Below are positions 50,740 through 58,766 of a DNA stretch of 64,000 nucleotides, in pieces. The position numbers and the translations under genes are program-made. The notes below the pieces were generated by a model. That model was not told where the DNA came from, did not search any database, and worked only from the letters and a program-made list of their open reading frames with translations. Source of the stretch: Streptomyces dangxiongensis (GTDB lineage: Bacteria; Actinomycetota; Actinomycetes; Streptomycetales; Streptomycetaceae). The stretch's first letter is position 1; each line of letters starts with the position of its first letter. The DNA is taken from positions 5,580,001 to 5,644,000 of the forward strand of contig NZ_CP033073.1 in assembly GCF_003675325.1 (NCBI RefSeq). Direction: 5' to 3'.

Positions 50740-51141
50740 GTGCACAGCGACATCGTCACAGTCCGGGATCGACGTGGTGCGGAGTGGGGCTGGTTCCTCG
50801 CCTGGCTGGCGGTCGGCGGGTGTCTCGCGCTGGGGCTGGCGGCCCTGTTGTCGGTCGGTGTGGTCCTGATCGTGCTCGCCGTGGTGGCCGCCGTGTTCCT
50901 GCTTCGCAAGGGGCACCGGGCCGCCGTCGCCGGAGGACTCGCGGGCCTGGCCCTGCCCCTGTTCCACCTCGCCTATCTGAACCGGGGCGGCCCCGGGACC
51001 GTGTGCCACTCGACGGCGGGCGGGCAGTCCTGCACCGACGAGTACACGCCCGTGCCGTTCCTGGCCGGCGGTGCGCTGCTGTTCGTCGCCGGCTTCCTGG
51101 TCTTCCTCCTGCTCGACCGCCGGCGCAGGGGAACGGAATGA
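50740..51141 (+). CDS. small membrane protein, intact paralogue
   Basis: 133 residues from GTG 50740. A polar start (VRDRRGAEWGWF) leads to a long hydrophobic pair (LAWLAVGGCLALGLAALLSVGVVLIVLAVVAAVFLL), KGHRAAVAGGLAGLALPLFHLAYLN, an external loop with two Cys (GTVCHSTAGGQSCTDEYT) that could form a disulfide, and a last span (FLAGGALLFVAGFLVFLLLDRRRRG). It has a frameshifted twin at 47026. The family is not recognised by name, but it looks like a common streptomycete membrane protein. It follows the DUF397 gene by about 95 bp. Confidence 0.65.
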   Translation: MHSDIVTVRDRRGAEWGWFLAWLAVGGCLALGLAALLSVGVVLIVLAVVAAVFLLRKGHRAAVAGGLAGLALPLFHLAYLNRGGPGTVCHSTAGGQSCTDEYTPVPFLAGGALLFVAGFLVFLLLDRRRRGTE

Positions 51142-51199
51142 GCTGAGGGCGCCTTTCCGCCTTTCCGCCCGGGCGTGCCGGAAGGCGGAGAAGCGCTCC

Positions 51200-51820
51200 T
51201 CAGTGACTGGACCGGGGGCTGGGTGCGGCCTTGCCCGTCGATGTCGAGGCGGAACCCTTCCGCATGGCCTCGTCGAATCTCGGGAAACACACGTACCATT
51301 TCCCGGAGGTTTTGCAGACCGCCACATGAAAGGCCGGGTCCGAGGTGTCGCGCCGGTGGTTCGTGACGCATTTCTCGTTCTGTCGCGGCTGGACGGTGGC
51401 GCCTTTCGGAATGACACCCGAGCTGCACATCTTCCCGGTCAGTACGACGCTCCCGGAACCGGCCCCGACGTCGACCGCGCCGACGGCGAGGTCCTGGGCC
51501 CGGACGGAGGAGTTGGTCATACCGGTGAACAGCACCTTCAGCACACCCCGCTCACGCGGGAGGACGAAGGAGGAGGCGCGGGTGAACTGGCCGGAGAACA
51601 GCGCCGTCGAGTACTGCACGGCCACCGTGCCCGGGTCCATGCCCTTGGTGTCGGCCGCGGCACCGGGCGTACCGGGCGTACCGGGAGTGCCGGTGGTGCC
51701 GGTGGTGCCGGACGAGCATCCGGTGGCCGCCAGCACCAGCGCTGCCATGAGGGGGGCGGCGCCCCACGCGACCGTCCGGTGAGGACGGAGCGCGTGGGAC
51801 GGCCTGTGGAGCGGGCTCAT
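51200..51820 (-). CDS. secreted lipoprotein coupled to a secreted partner
   Basis: 206 residues from ATG 51820. A basic start and VLAATGC lipobox (Cys35) are followed by a Gly-Thr-Pro repeat linker (GTTGTTGTPGTPGTPG) and a domain with TVAVQYSTALFSGQFTRASSFV, an NTF2/cystatin-like beginning, and four further Cys (KMCSSG, KCVTNH, VCKTSG, YVCFPR) that may pair. The start lies two bases after the stop of the upstream secreted protein (TGAGAATG), so they are translated together. Family unrecognised. Confidence 0.65.
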   Translation of the reverse strand: MSPLHRPSHALRPHRTVAWGAAPLMAALVLAATGCSSGTTGTTGTPGTPGTPGAAADTKGMDPGTVAVQYSTALFSGQFTRASSFVLPRERGVLKVLFTGMTNSSVRAQDLAVGAVDVGAGSGSVVLTGKMCSSGVIPKGATVQPRQNEKCVTNHRRDTSDPAFHVAVCKTSGKWYVCFPRFDEAMRKGSASTSTGKAAPSPRSSH

Positions 51821-51822
51821 TC

Positions 51823-52857
51823 TCAGGAGGTCCATCCGAAGCCGGTCGAGCGGCGGTGGTGCACCAGGTTGGAGCAGCCGCCCGCCTTGGTGTCGTGCCA
51901 GGTGCTGACCTCGTTGCCGTTGCGCTTGCCGTACACGTGCACGTTGTGCTTGAAGACGGCCGTGTCGGTGCTGAAGCCGCAGGCGGCCCAGCCGGACGGT
52001 CCGAGCAGCGCGATCACGATCTTCTCGAAGTCGGTGTTCTTGAAGGTCTCGGCGCCGCCGGTGCCCCAGCCGTCGCTCTGGGTGCTGAACGTCGGCTTCG
52101 GGGTGCCGGACGTCCACCAGCCGTCGTACTTGAACTTGTACGCGTTGTTCCGGGCGCTCAGAGAGCCCCCGTGGCCGTACAGCGGCCAGCGCAGGTTCGT
52201 GGTGAGCGACGTGATGGTGACGTTCACCGGGTCGATCCACGCCGTCTTGGTGTGCGCGTTGCTGTACGGCGTGCTGCTCGCCGCGTCGGCCGCGCCCGTG
52301 TCGCTGAACGGCCCCGAGGCCGGGTCGACGGTGGCGCCGGTGTCACCGGCCGTGGAATCGGCCTGCGGCGTCTCGGGTGTGGCGTTGGTGTCCGCGGGCG
52401 AGACCAGGCTGGCTTCCTGGCTCGCCGAAATGGTGCCGGTGCGGATGCGCTCCTGGCAGGTGGTCGGGTTGTATCCGACCTCCTGCTCGTACGCCGTGCC
52501 GGAAGAGGAGCTGCTGACGGAGCCGTCGAACTGGCAGGTGCCGTCGCTCTGCACCGTGCCGTCGACGGTGCTCACGGTTCCGGTGACACCGAACTTGCTG
52601 GTCGCGTCGTCGTCCGAGTAGGTGATCCACCCGTCGGCGCCGATGTCCACGCCGGGCACGCCCGTGGAGGACGCCGTCGGAGTGGGTGTGGGGGTGGGCG
52701 TACCGCAGCCCGGGGACACCGTGCCGGAGAACTTGCCGACCAGGCCCGTACAGCCGGACGGTACCGCGGCGTGGGCCATGCCCACCGGCCCCCCGACGGC
52801 GAGCAGGGAGGCGGAAAGGGCGAGCGTGACCACGGAACGCGGTCTGAATCGAGACAT
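51823..52857 (-). CDS. large secreted protein of unknown family
   Basis: 344 residues from ATG 52857 with a Sec signal ending GMAHA. After a short N-terminal part with two Cys (SGCTGLVGKFSGTVSPGC) and a Thr-Pro linker, there are two domains: ~50-130 (DGWITYSDDDATSKFGVTGT ... GYNPTTCQERIRTGTI) and a C-terminal Trp-rich beta domain (WIDPVNVTITSLTTNLRWPLYG, YKFKYDGWWTSGTPKPTFST, GWAACGFSTDTAVFKHNVHVYG). No catalytic motif was seen. It is made with the lipoprotein at 51200, which might dock it at the surface. No family recognised. Confidence 0.65.
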   Translation of the reverse strand: MSRFRPRSVVTLALSASLLAVGGPVGMAHAAVPSGCTGLVGKFSGTVSPGCGTPTPTPTPTASSTGVPGVDIGADGWITYSDDDATSKFGVTGTVSTVDGTVQSDGTCQFDGSVSSSSSGTAYEQEVGYNPTTCQERIRTGTISASQEASLVSPADTNATPETPQADSTAGDTGATVDPASGPFSDTGAADAASSTPYSNAHTKTAWIDPVNVTITSLTTNLRWPLYGHGGSLSARNNAYKFKYDGWWTSGTPKPTFSTQSDGWGTGGAETFKNTDFEKIVIALLGPSGWAACGFSTDTAVFKHNVHVYGKRNGNEVSTWHDTKAGGCSNLVHHRRSTGFGWTS

Positions 52858-53164
52858 GGGGTTCCTTCGCTGGTGTTGAGCAATGAATGCGGAACCGTAC
52901 TCATGATTCAGAGCGGATATCAGCGCCCCGCTGTGCGACGTGGACTCCCCCCTGAGCCACTGCAATCGTACGCATGCTCGAATGTGAAGATCAACTCTGG
53001 AATCCTTCATTCCTCCAAAGAAATCTTTCCCTGATGCAGGTGATGTTTTTCCTCTCGGTGTGCCCTGCCTTCGGCGAATCGGCTATTGACGCTGTTTCGG
53101 GACATAGGAAAAGGGGGTGCGGGTTTTTGGACCCACACCCCCTTCCGCTCAGCGGATCAGGACA
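52858..53164. other. interval between secreted protein and S53 protease genes
   Basis: About 300 bp, lower in GC than its surroundings. It contains the promoter/leader of the minus-strand secreted-protein operon and, at its right edge, the terminator of the protease gene. I see no gene in it. Confidence 0.5.
53106..53146 (-). terminator. intrinsic terminator of the S53 protease gene
   Basis: AAGGGGGTGCGGGT (53111-53124) pairs with ACCCACACCCCCTT (53131-53144) with one mismatch and a 6-base loop. On the minus strand it is followed by TTTTCC, about 20 bases after the protease stop. Confidence 0.8.
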
Positions 53165-55108
53165 TCAGTGCCGGCGGTACGACCGCACGTACCAGTGTCC
53201 GGGTGAACCCACGCCGGTCACGTCGTCGTATCCCTTCGCCGCGGACAGCGAGCTGTCCTGGCCGAGGGTGCGGGCCGAGGTCAGCAGGCCGTCTGCGGCG
53301 TCGAGGCCGTTGGCGAAGTCCACACGCGCGACGGCCAGGCCGGAGCCGGTCGGGTTGTCCGTGACGTCGTGGAAGACGCCCCTCTTGCCGTACCTGGCGT
53401 AGATGACCGGGTTGGCGAAGCCGAGCGCCCTGCCGCCGCGTGCCTCCTGGGCCAGGGCCTGGACCGCCGCGATGACGGGAGCGGCCAGCGAGGTGCCGCC
53501 GATGCGGTACTCGCTGTACTGCTGCGAACCGTCCGGGAAGGTCTGGGTCTGGCCGACCAGAAAGCCGGTGTTCGGGTCGGCGACGGCCGCGATGTCCGGG
53601 ACGACACGGTTGCCGGCGGCGTTCTCCGCCTTGGCGAGCGCGTCCGGGACGACGTTCTTCTGGTAGTACGGCTCGGCGACCGTCTTGCTGGTGCCGCCGC
53701 CCGCGCCCGAGGTGAAGGCACCCGGGAAGCCGTCCCAGCTCTTGCCGTCGGCCGACAGGGTCGCCTTCTCGGTGCCCCAGCCGGTCTCCCACTGGTACGT
53801 GTCGCCCTTGCCGACCGCGAGCGAGGTACCGCCGACCGCGGTCACCCAGGCGGAGTTGGCGGGGGAGTCGACCTGCTTCGTACCGGAGTTGGCGACCTCG
53901 TCGCCGTCGTCACCGGAGGAGAAGTAGAAGCCGATGCCCTCGACCGCGCCGAGCTGGAAGACCTGGTCGTAGGCGGCCGCGCGGTCGGGCGTCTGGCTGG
54001 CCTCGGTGTCGCCCCAGGAGTTGGAGACGATGTCGGCAAGATCGTGGTCGACGACCTTGTGGAGGGAGTCCAGCAGGTCGTCGTCGGAGCAGGACGCGGC
54101 ACCGACGTAGGTGACATCGGCGTTCGGCGCGACCGCGTGCACGGCCTCCACGTCGAGGGTCTCCTCGCCGTACCAGCCGGCCGCCCCGCACTCGTCGGTG
54201 CTGTTGTAGGAGTCCGGGAGCACCTGGTGCAACCGGCCGTTCTTCCAGGGTGCGTCGCCGTTCTTCGAGGCGTACCGGCCGGCGTCGGCGGCGATGGTCG
54301 GCGAGGCGTACGCGTCCGTGATGGCGATGCGGACGTGCTTGCCGGTGTACGTGCCGGCGCCGTAGGCGGCGCGAAGCTGCGTGCCGGTGTAGCCCTTGAC
54401 CGCGTACGGGATCTTGTGGCCGTAGGCGTCCGGCAGCGTGCTCGCGGTGTTCGAGCCGTAGTACGAGGAGAACGGCCCGGAGTTCTTGAACACGGCGTCC
54501 GGGGGCGGCAGCTCGTCGTCGTGGGTCGCCTTGTGCGGGGCGTTGTCCAGGCCGGTGACGGTCAGGACGGCGCCCTTCAGGCCGGCCGGCACCGACGCGG
54601 TCCGCGCGGGGGCGCGGTACGTCTTCGACCCCTTGGCGAAGTTGTGAAGCTGGGTGCCGAACGCCTTCTCGGCGGCGGCCACGTCACCGGAGACGGCGAC
54701 GTAGTGCGGAGTGACCCCGGTGACGGTCAGACCGGCCGACCTCAGCCAGGACGTGACCGCGGCCACCTGGGCCTTGGTGGCCCCGAAGCGGGCCTGTGCC
54801 TTCTTGGCGCCGAGGTACTTGCCGTACAGCGGCGAGCCGGGGTCGGACACCGCCTTGGCGTAGGCGGCGAGGCCCGCCGCGTCCCGGCCGGCCAGGTAGA
54901 CCCGGGCCTTGACCTGGGCGCTGTCGGAGGTGGCGCCCTTGTCCGCCTTGGCCGTGGCCCACGCGGGCCTGGAGCCCTTGAGGGTGTCGCGGGCCGGGGA
55001 GCCCGCGGCGTGCGCCGCGGGTATGCCGAGCGCCAGCGCACCGGCGATCATGGGCAGTGTCGCTGCCATGCTCACACCGGCGCGCATGGTGGCACGGTTG
55101 GATCTCAT
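53165..55108 (-). CDS. secreted S53-family (sedolisin/kumamolisin) serine-carboxyl peptidase
   Basis: 647 residues from ATG 55108 with a Sec signal ending AAHA. A pro-domain (about 40-200; SPLYGKYLGAKKAQARFGATKAQVAAV) is typical of S53 zymogens. In the catalytic domain the Glu-Asp pair is in YGEETLDVEAVHAVAPNA, the oxyanion Asp near SNSWGDTEA, and the Ser in GGTSLAAPVIAAV; the calcium site is in the C-terminal YDDVTGVGSPG. It is therefore complete and should work extracellularly, probably at acid pH. A single gene with its own terminator. Confidence 0.92.
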   Translation of the reverse strand: MRSNRATMRAGVSMAATLPMIAGALALGIPAAHAAGSPARDTLKGSRPAWATAKADKGATSDSAQVKARVYLAGRDAAGLAAYAKAVSDPGSPLYGKYLGAKKAQARFGATKAQVAAVTSWLRSAGLTVTGVTPHYVAVSGDVAAAEKAFGTQLHNFAKGSKTYRAPARTASVPAGLKGAVLTVTGLDNAPHKATHDDELPPPDAVFKNSGPFSSYYGSNTASTLPDAYGHKIPYAVKGYTGTQLRAAYGAGTYTGKHVRIAITDAYASPTIAADAGRYASKNGDAPWKNGRLHQVLPDSYNSTDECGAAGWYGEETLDVEAVHAVAPNADVTYVGAASCSDDDLLDSLHKVVDHDLADIVSNSWGDTEASQTPDRAAAYDQVFQLGAVEGIGFYFSSGDDGDEVANSGTKQVDSPANSAWVTAVGGTSLAVGKGDTYQWETGWGTEKATLSADGKSWDGFPGAFTSGAGGGTSKTVAEPYYQKNVVPDALAKAENAAGNRVVPDIAAVADPNTGFLVGQTQTFPDGSQQYSEYRIGGTSLAAPVIAAVQALAQEARGGRALGFANPVIYARYGKRGVFHDVTDNPTGSGLAVARVDFANGLDAADGLLTSARTLGQDSSLSAAKGYDDVTGVGSPGHWYVRSYRRH

Positions 55109-55318
55109 AGAACCCCCTGCGATGCGATTCGCATGCATGTAGTGGCTGGTACGTCGCGGTTCCGCGCGCCGGCCCGCGGCGGTGTCGGCCGGCGAAGGGA
55201 TCACACGATGGGGGCCACTCTTGCGATGAACCGTTCATGTCAGGGGAACGTAAAAGTCAAGAGAAGCCCAAGGAGCCGTCATACGGGGCGCTTTGAGGCT
55301 TTCGTCGTGACCGGGTTA

Positions 55319-55951
55319 TTACGAACGGGCTTGCGCGCCACGCTCCTTGAGCATGTCGGCCATCAGTTGCAGCTCCGACCGCTGGGCCTCCACCATGCCC
55401 TTGGCGAGCCGCTTCTCCACGCCGACGGCGCACTTGGCGACACACCCCTCGGCCATGTGGACACCGCCCTTGTGATGGTCCGTCATCAACTGGAGGTAGA
55501 AGACCTCGGCCTGCTTCCCGCTCAGCGTCCCGAGCTTCCTCAGGTCGGTGTTGGTCGCCATGCCCGGCATCAGCGCGCCGTCCTTGCCGGCGGGCATGTC
55601 CCCCATGCCCATCCACGTCATCGGCGGCCGGGCCGACACCTTCGGCAGCTCCCACAGGTCCAGCCAGCCCAGCAGCATGCCGCGCTGATTGGCCTGGGTC
55701 TGCGCGATGTCGTACGCGAGGCGCCGGACCTCCGCGTTCTTCGTGCGGTCCCGCACGATGTACGACATCTCGACGGCCTGCTGGTGGTGGACGGCCATGT
55801 CCCGGGCGAACCCGGCGTCGGCCGACTCCGCGCCCGGCGTGCTCGTACCCGCCCCGCCCGTGTCCTCCGCGACCGCGTACGTGATCGCGCCGGCCGCGAC
55901 GAGCACCGCCGCCGCGGCCCCCGCGGTCCAGCCGACGTGCCGGCGCCTCAC
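55319..55951 (-). CDS. DUF305-family membrane-anchored metal-binding protein
   Basis: 210 residues from GTG 55951, overlapping the preceding stop by 4 bp (GTGA). An N-terminal anchor (HVGWTAGAAAAVLVAAGAITYAVA) precedes the DUF305 four-helix domain with DMAVHHQQAVEMS and TDHHKGGVHMAEGC, His/Met-rich pairs that could bind copper. It is coupled to the DUF3105 gene, a frequent pairing in actinobacteria; a role in metal handling is inferred from residues only. Confidence 0.85.
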   Translation of the reverse strand: MRRRHVGWTAGAAAAVLVAAGAITYAVAEDTGGAGTSTPGAESADAGFARDMAVHHQQAVEMSYIVRDRTKNAEVRRLAYDIAQTQANQRGMLLGWLDLWELPKVSARPPMTWMGMGDMPAGKDGALMPGMATNTDLRKLGTLSGKQAEVFYLQLMTDHHKGGVHMAEGCVAKCAVGVEKRLAKGMVEAQRSELQLMADMLKERGAQARS

Positions 55952-56625
55952 TTCATGACCCCGCCGGTGCACGAGGCACCCGGCTCGGGCGTCTGCCGGC
56001 CCTGCACATAGGTGGAGAAGAACCTGTCCACCTCGGGGTCGCTCGCGCTCTTCACCGCCACCTGGTGGCCCCACGCCGACAGCACCAGCGGGGCGCCCTG
56101 GTTCTCGTACGGGCTCATCAGCGAGTACGGCGTCTTCTTCACCTTCGCCGCCAGCGCGTCGACGTCCGCCTTCGGCGCCTTGCCCGTGTACGTCACCCAG
56201 ACCGCGCCGTGCTCCAGCGCGTGCACGGCGTTCTCGTCCTGCACGGGCTTGCTGTAGACGTCGCCGTTGCAGTTCAGCCAGACCGGGTTGTGGTTGCCGC
56301 CGACCGGCGGGTGCATCGGGTACGACACCTTGGTCGTCACGTGCGTCCGGGACAGCTTGCCCGACCAGGTCCGCACCCCGTCCTTGCCGGTGGTGAAGTG
56401 CCCGGAGTCCCCGGAACCCTTGGCGTCACCGCTCGCGGCCGGATCCTTGTCCCCGGACTGCTTGTTCACGAGGACCACACCGCCGACGGCGAGACCGGCG
56501 ACGACCACCACACTCGCGGCGATGCTGAGCACCCGGTTGCGGCGCTCGCGGACACGGTCCGCGCGCCGCATCTCCTCGATGCGCGCCTTGCGCGCCGCGG
56601 TGCTGCTGTTCTTGCCGGAACCCAT
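55948..56625 (-). CDS. DUF3105-family membrane-anchored protein
   Basis: 225 residues from ATG 56625. A basic, coiled N-terminus (ARKARIEEMRRADRVRERRN) leads to one span (LSIAASVVVVAGLAVGGVVLV) and an outside domain with YPMHPPVGGNHNPVWLNCNG, ENAVHALEHGAVWVTY and VLSAWGHQVAV: conserved His, Cys and Met residues as in DUF3105. It is the first gene of a coupled pair with DUF305 and might bind copper or participate in redox maturation. Function is unproven. Confidence 0.85.
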   Translation of the reverse strand: MGSGKNSSTAARKARIEEMRRADRVRERRNRVLSIAASVVVVAGLAVGGVVLVNKQSGDKDPAASGDAKGSGDSGHFTTGKDGVRTWSGKLSRTHVTTKVSYPMHPPVGGNHNPVWLNCNGDVYSKPVQDENAVHALEHGAVWVTYTGKAPKADVDALAAKVKKTPYSLMSPYENQGAPLVLSAWGHQVAVKSASDPEVDRFFSTYVQGRQTPEPGASCTGGVMK

Positions 56626-56761
56626 GAGGCGTGTCCTTCTGCGGAAGGGGACGTGGACGGTGGGGCCCGCTGATCGTAATGCGGCGGGGCCGTACTTCCG
56701 TAGGGAGGGCGCGGGAACCGGCTGATTTGGCGCTCGGACGCGCGTTACCTACCCTCGCGGT

Positions 56762-57205
56762 ATGCGGCTGCTGCGCTCCACCGACCTGGCCCTGCGCGTC
56801 CTGATGCGACTCGCGGTCGCCGCCGGCACCACGCCCACCACCCGCCAGGTCGCCGCGGACATGGACGTGCCCTACACGCACGCCGCGAAGGTCGTCGCCG
56901 AACTCCAGCACCTCGGCCTCGTCGACGCCCGCCGCGGCCGGGGCGGCGGCCTTGCCCTGTCCGAACGGGGGCGGACGGCGTCGGTCGGTGCGGTGGTGCG
57001 CGCCTTCGAGGGCGACGGCGACGTGGTCGACTGCGAGGGCACGACCCCGTGCCCCCTGCGCCACGGCTGCCGGCTGCGCGGTGCCCTGCGCCGCGCCCAG
57101 GAGGCGTTCTTCGCCACGCTGGACCCGGTCACGGTCGCCGAGATCGTCGCCGAGCCGACGGGTCCGCTGCTGCTGGGCCTGACCCGGGGGCCGGGACCGG
57201 CCTGA
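56762..57205 (+). CDS. nsrR: NsrR-like Rrf2-family nitric-oxide sensor
   Basis: 147 residues from ATG 56762. The winged helix (RSTDLALRVLMRLAVAAG; VPYTHAAKVVAELQHLGLVDARRGRGGGLAL) is Rrf2-type. The cluster-binding cysteines at 91, 97 and 103 (CEGTTPCPLRHGC) show the C-x5-C-x5-C spacing of NsrR, which holds a [4Fe-4S] cluster and derepresses NO-detoxifying genes when nitrosylated. It is convergent with the flavohemoglobin gene, its most likely target, 47 bp away. Confidence 0.88.
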   Translation: MRLLRSTDLALRVLMRLAVAAGTTPTTRQVAADMDVPYTHAAKVVAELQHLGLVDARRGRGGGLALSERGRTASVGAVVRAFEGDGDVVDCEGTTPCPLRHGCRLRGALRRAQEAFFATLDPVTVAEIVAEPTGPLLLGLTRGPGPA

Positions 57206-57252
57206 ACGCTCGGCGGCCGGCCCGGGGGCGACGAAGCCGACGGCGACGCCGC

Positions 57253-58437
57253 TCAGCCCTGGGCCAGCCACAGGTCGGGGCCGAACACCTCGTAGTGCAC
57301 GTCCGCCGGGGCCACGCCCCGCGAGATCAACTGGGCGCGGACCGCGCGCAGGAAGGGCAGCGGGCCGCACAGGTACGCGCGCGTGCCGGGCGGTACGGCG
57401 ATGCCGGCCAGGTCGACCAGGCCGGTCCGGGTGCCCGGCTCTGCGTCCCGCTCGTAGAAGAGGTGTACGGCCGCCTCCGGCAGCTTCGCGGCGTACGCCG
57501 TCTGGTCGGCGCGCAGGGCGTGGTCGGCGGGGGAGCGGTCGCCGTGCACGACGGTGACCGGGCCGCGGTGGCCCGAGGCGGCGAGGTCGGCCAGCATCGC
57601 GACCATCGGGGTCACGCCGATGCCCGCCGAGGCGAGCAGCAGCGGCGTGTCGGGTCCGCCGGCCAGGACGAGGTCGCCGTACGGCTCGGACAGCTCCAGC
57701 ACGTCACCGGGGCGCACGCGCGCGTGGAGGTGATGGGAGACCTCGCCGTCGGGCGTCGTACCGCCGTGCACCCGCTTGACGCTGATCTGCCGCACCGTCT
57801 CGCCCGGCGCCCCGGACAGGCTGTACTGCCGTATCTGCCGGGCCCCGTCGTCCAGGGTGACGCGGACGGAGACGTACTGCCCGGCGCGGAAGCCGGCCAC
57901 CGGGCCCCCGTCGGCCGGCCGCAGCCGGAAGGTGACGACGTCCGCGGTCTCCGTCACCCGCTCCACGACCTCGAACTCCCGCAAGCCCCGGCCGGCGCTC
58001 TCGTCGTACAGCCGCTTCTCGACGGCGACGAGCGCGTGCGCCATCAGCCAGTACACCTCGTCCCAGGCGGCGGCCACCGCGGGCGTGACGGCATCGCCGA
58101 GCACCTCGGCGATGGCGGCGAAGAGGTGCTCGTGGACGACCTCGTACTGCTCGGCGCTCACCCCTAGGGAGGCGTGCTTGTGCGCGATCCGGGAGAGCAT
58201 CGCGTCGGGCCGCTGGTCCGGGTGGTCCAGCAGGTGCGCGGCGAAGGCGGCGATCGAACCGGCGAGGGCCTGCTTCTGGGTGCCGGCGGCCTGGTTGCCG
58301 CGGTTGAACAGGTCCCGCAGCAGTTCGGGGTGGGCGGCGAACAGGCGGCCGTAGAAGCGCTCGGTGATCTCGCCGATGGCCGCGCCCACGGCGGGGAGGG
58401 TGGCGCGGACGGTGGCTGCGGACTGCTCGGTCAGCAT
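57253..58437 (-). CDS. hmp: flavohemoglobin / nitric oxide dioxygenase
   Basis: 394 residues from ATG 58437, GAGGAG five bases upstream. The globin domain (1-~140) has RFYGRLFAAHPELLRDLFNRG with the distal region and HKHASLGV containing the proximal His. The FAD domain has RQYSLSGAPG and the NAD domain ASAGIGVTPMVAML with a C-terminal HYEVFGPDLW. It converts NO and O2 to nitrate using NADPH. A perfect palindrome 42-64 bp upstream is a likely NsrR operator, and nsrR is encoded next door. Confidence 0.92.
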   Translation of the reverse strand: MLTEQSAATVRATLPAVGAAIGEITERFYGRLFAAHPELLRDLFNRGNQAAGTQKQALAGSIAAFAAHLLDHPDQRPDAMLSRIAHKHASLGVSAEQYEVVHEHLFAAIAEVLGDAVTPAVAAAWDEVYWLMAHALVAVEKRLYDESAGRGLREFEVVERVTETADVVTFRLRPADGGPVAGFRAGQYVSVRVTLDDGARQIRQYSLSGAPGETVRQISVKRVHGGTTPDGEVSHHLHARVRPGDVLELSEPYGDLVLAGGPDTPLLLASAGIGVTPMVAMLADLAASGHRGPVTVVHGDRSPADHALRADQTAYAAKLPEAAVHLFYERDAEPGTRTGLVDLAGIAVPPGTRAYLCGPLPFLRAVRAQLISRGVAPADVHYEVFGPDLWLAQG

Positions 58438-58478
58438 CGGGACTCCTCGGAGGACTCGGCTGACCGGCACGCTATGAA

Positions 58479-58501
58479 AATTTGCATATCGTATGCAAAT
58501 T
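58479..58501 (-). promoter_or_regulatory. perfect palindrome, putative NsrR operator of hmp
   Basis: Ten-base arms AATTTGCATA (58479-58488) and TATGCAAATT (58492-58501) around TCG. The 23-bp size fits known NsrR inverted repeats, its AT-rich content stands out here, and it sits 42 bp before the hmp start. No copy was noticed before nsrR itself. Confidence 0.7.
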
Positions 58502-58766
58502 AAGCGGGCGTGGTGTTGCTCACCGACGGAGCGGACCGGCCACCAGGGCGAAGCGGACCGGCCATTACGGATGACGGCCGGAGCAGGCAAGATGGGCGGC
58601 AGAGCAGTACACCGGCCGTACGAGAGGCGTTCAGTCCCAGGACGCCCGGGCGATCAAGGTCCGCAACGCGCACGAAATGGTGTTGTGGTGGGATGCTCAG
58701 GTGCCCGACCGCCTCCCGCGACACGGGAGACAGGCGGCCTGACCAGCAAGGATGGGGAAGCGGAAG
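58502..58766. other. upstream region of glnA2
   Basis: About 265 bp between the hmp operator and the glnA2 start. It must carry the glnA2 promoter and the leader with GGGGAAGCGGAAG. No other gene was found; open frames here lack codon bias. Confidence 0.45.

Noticed and set aside
55122..55134. ATGCGATTCGCAT near-palindrome before the S53 protease
   Set aside because: Short, within 30 bases of the start, and without a second copy or known regulator; too weak to claim as an operator.
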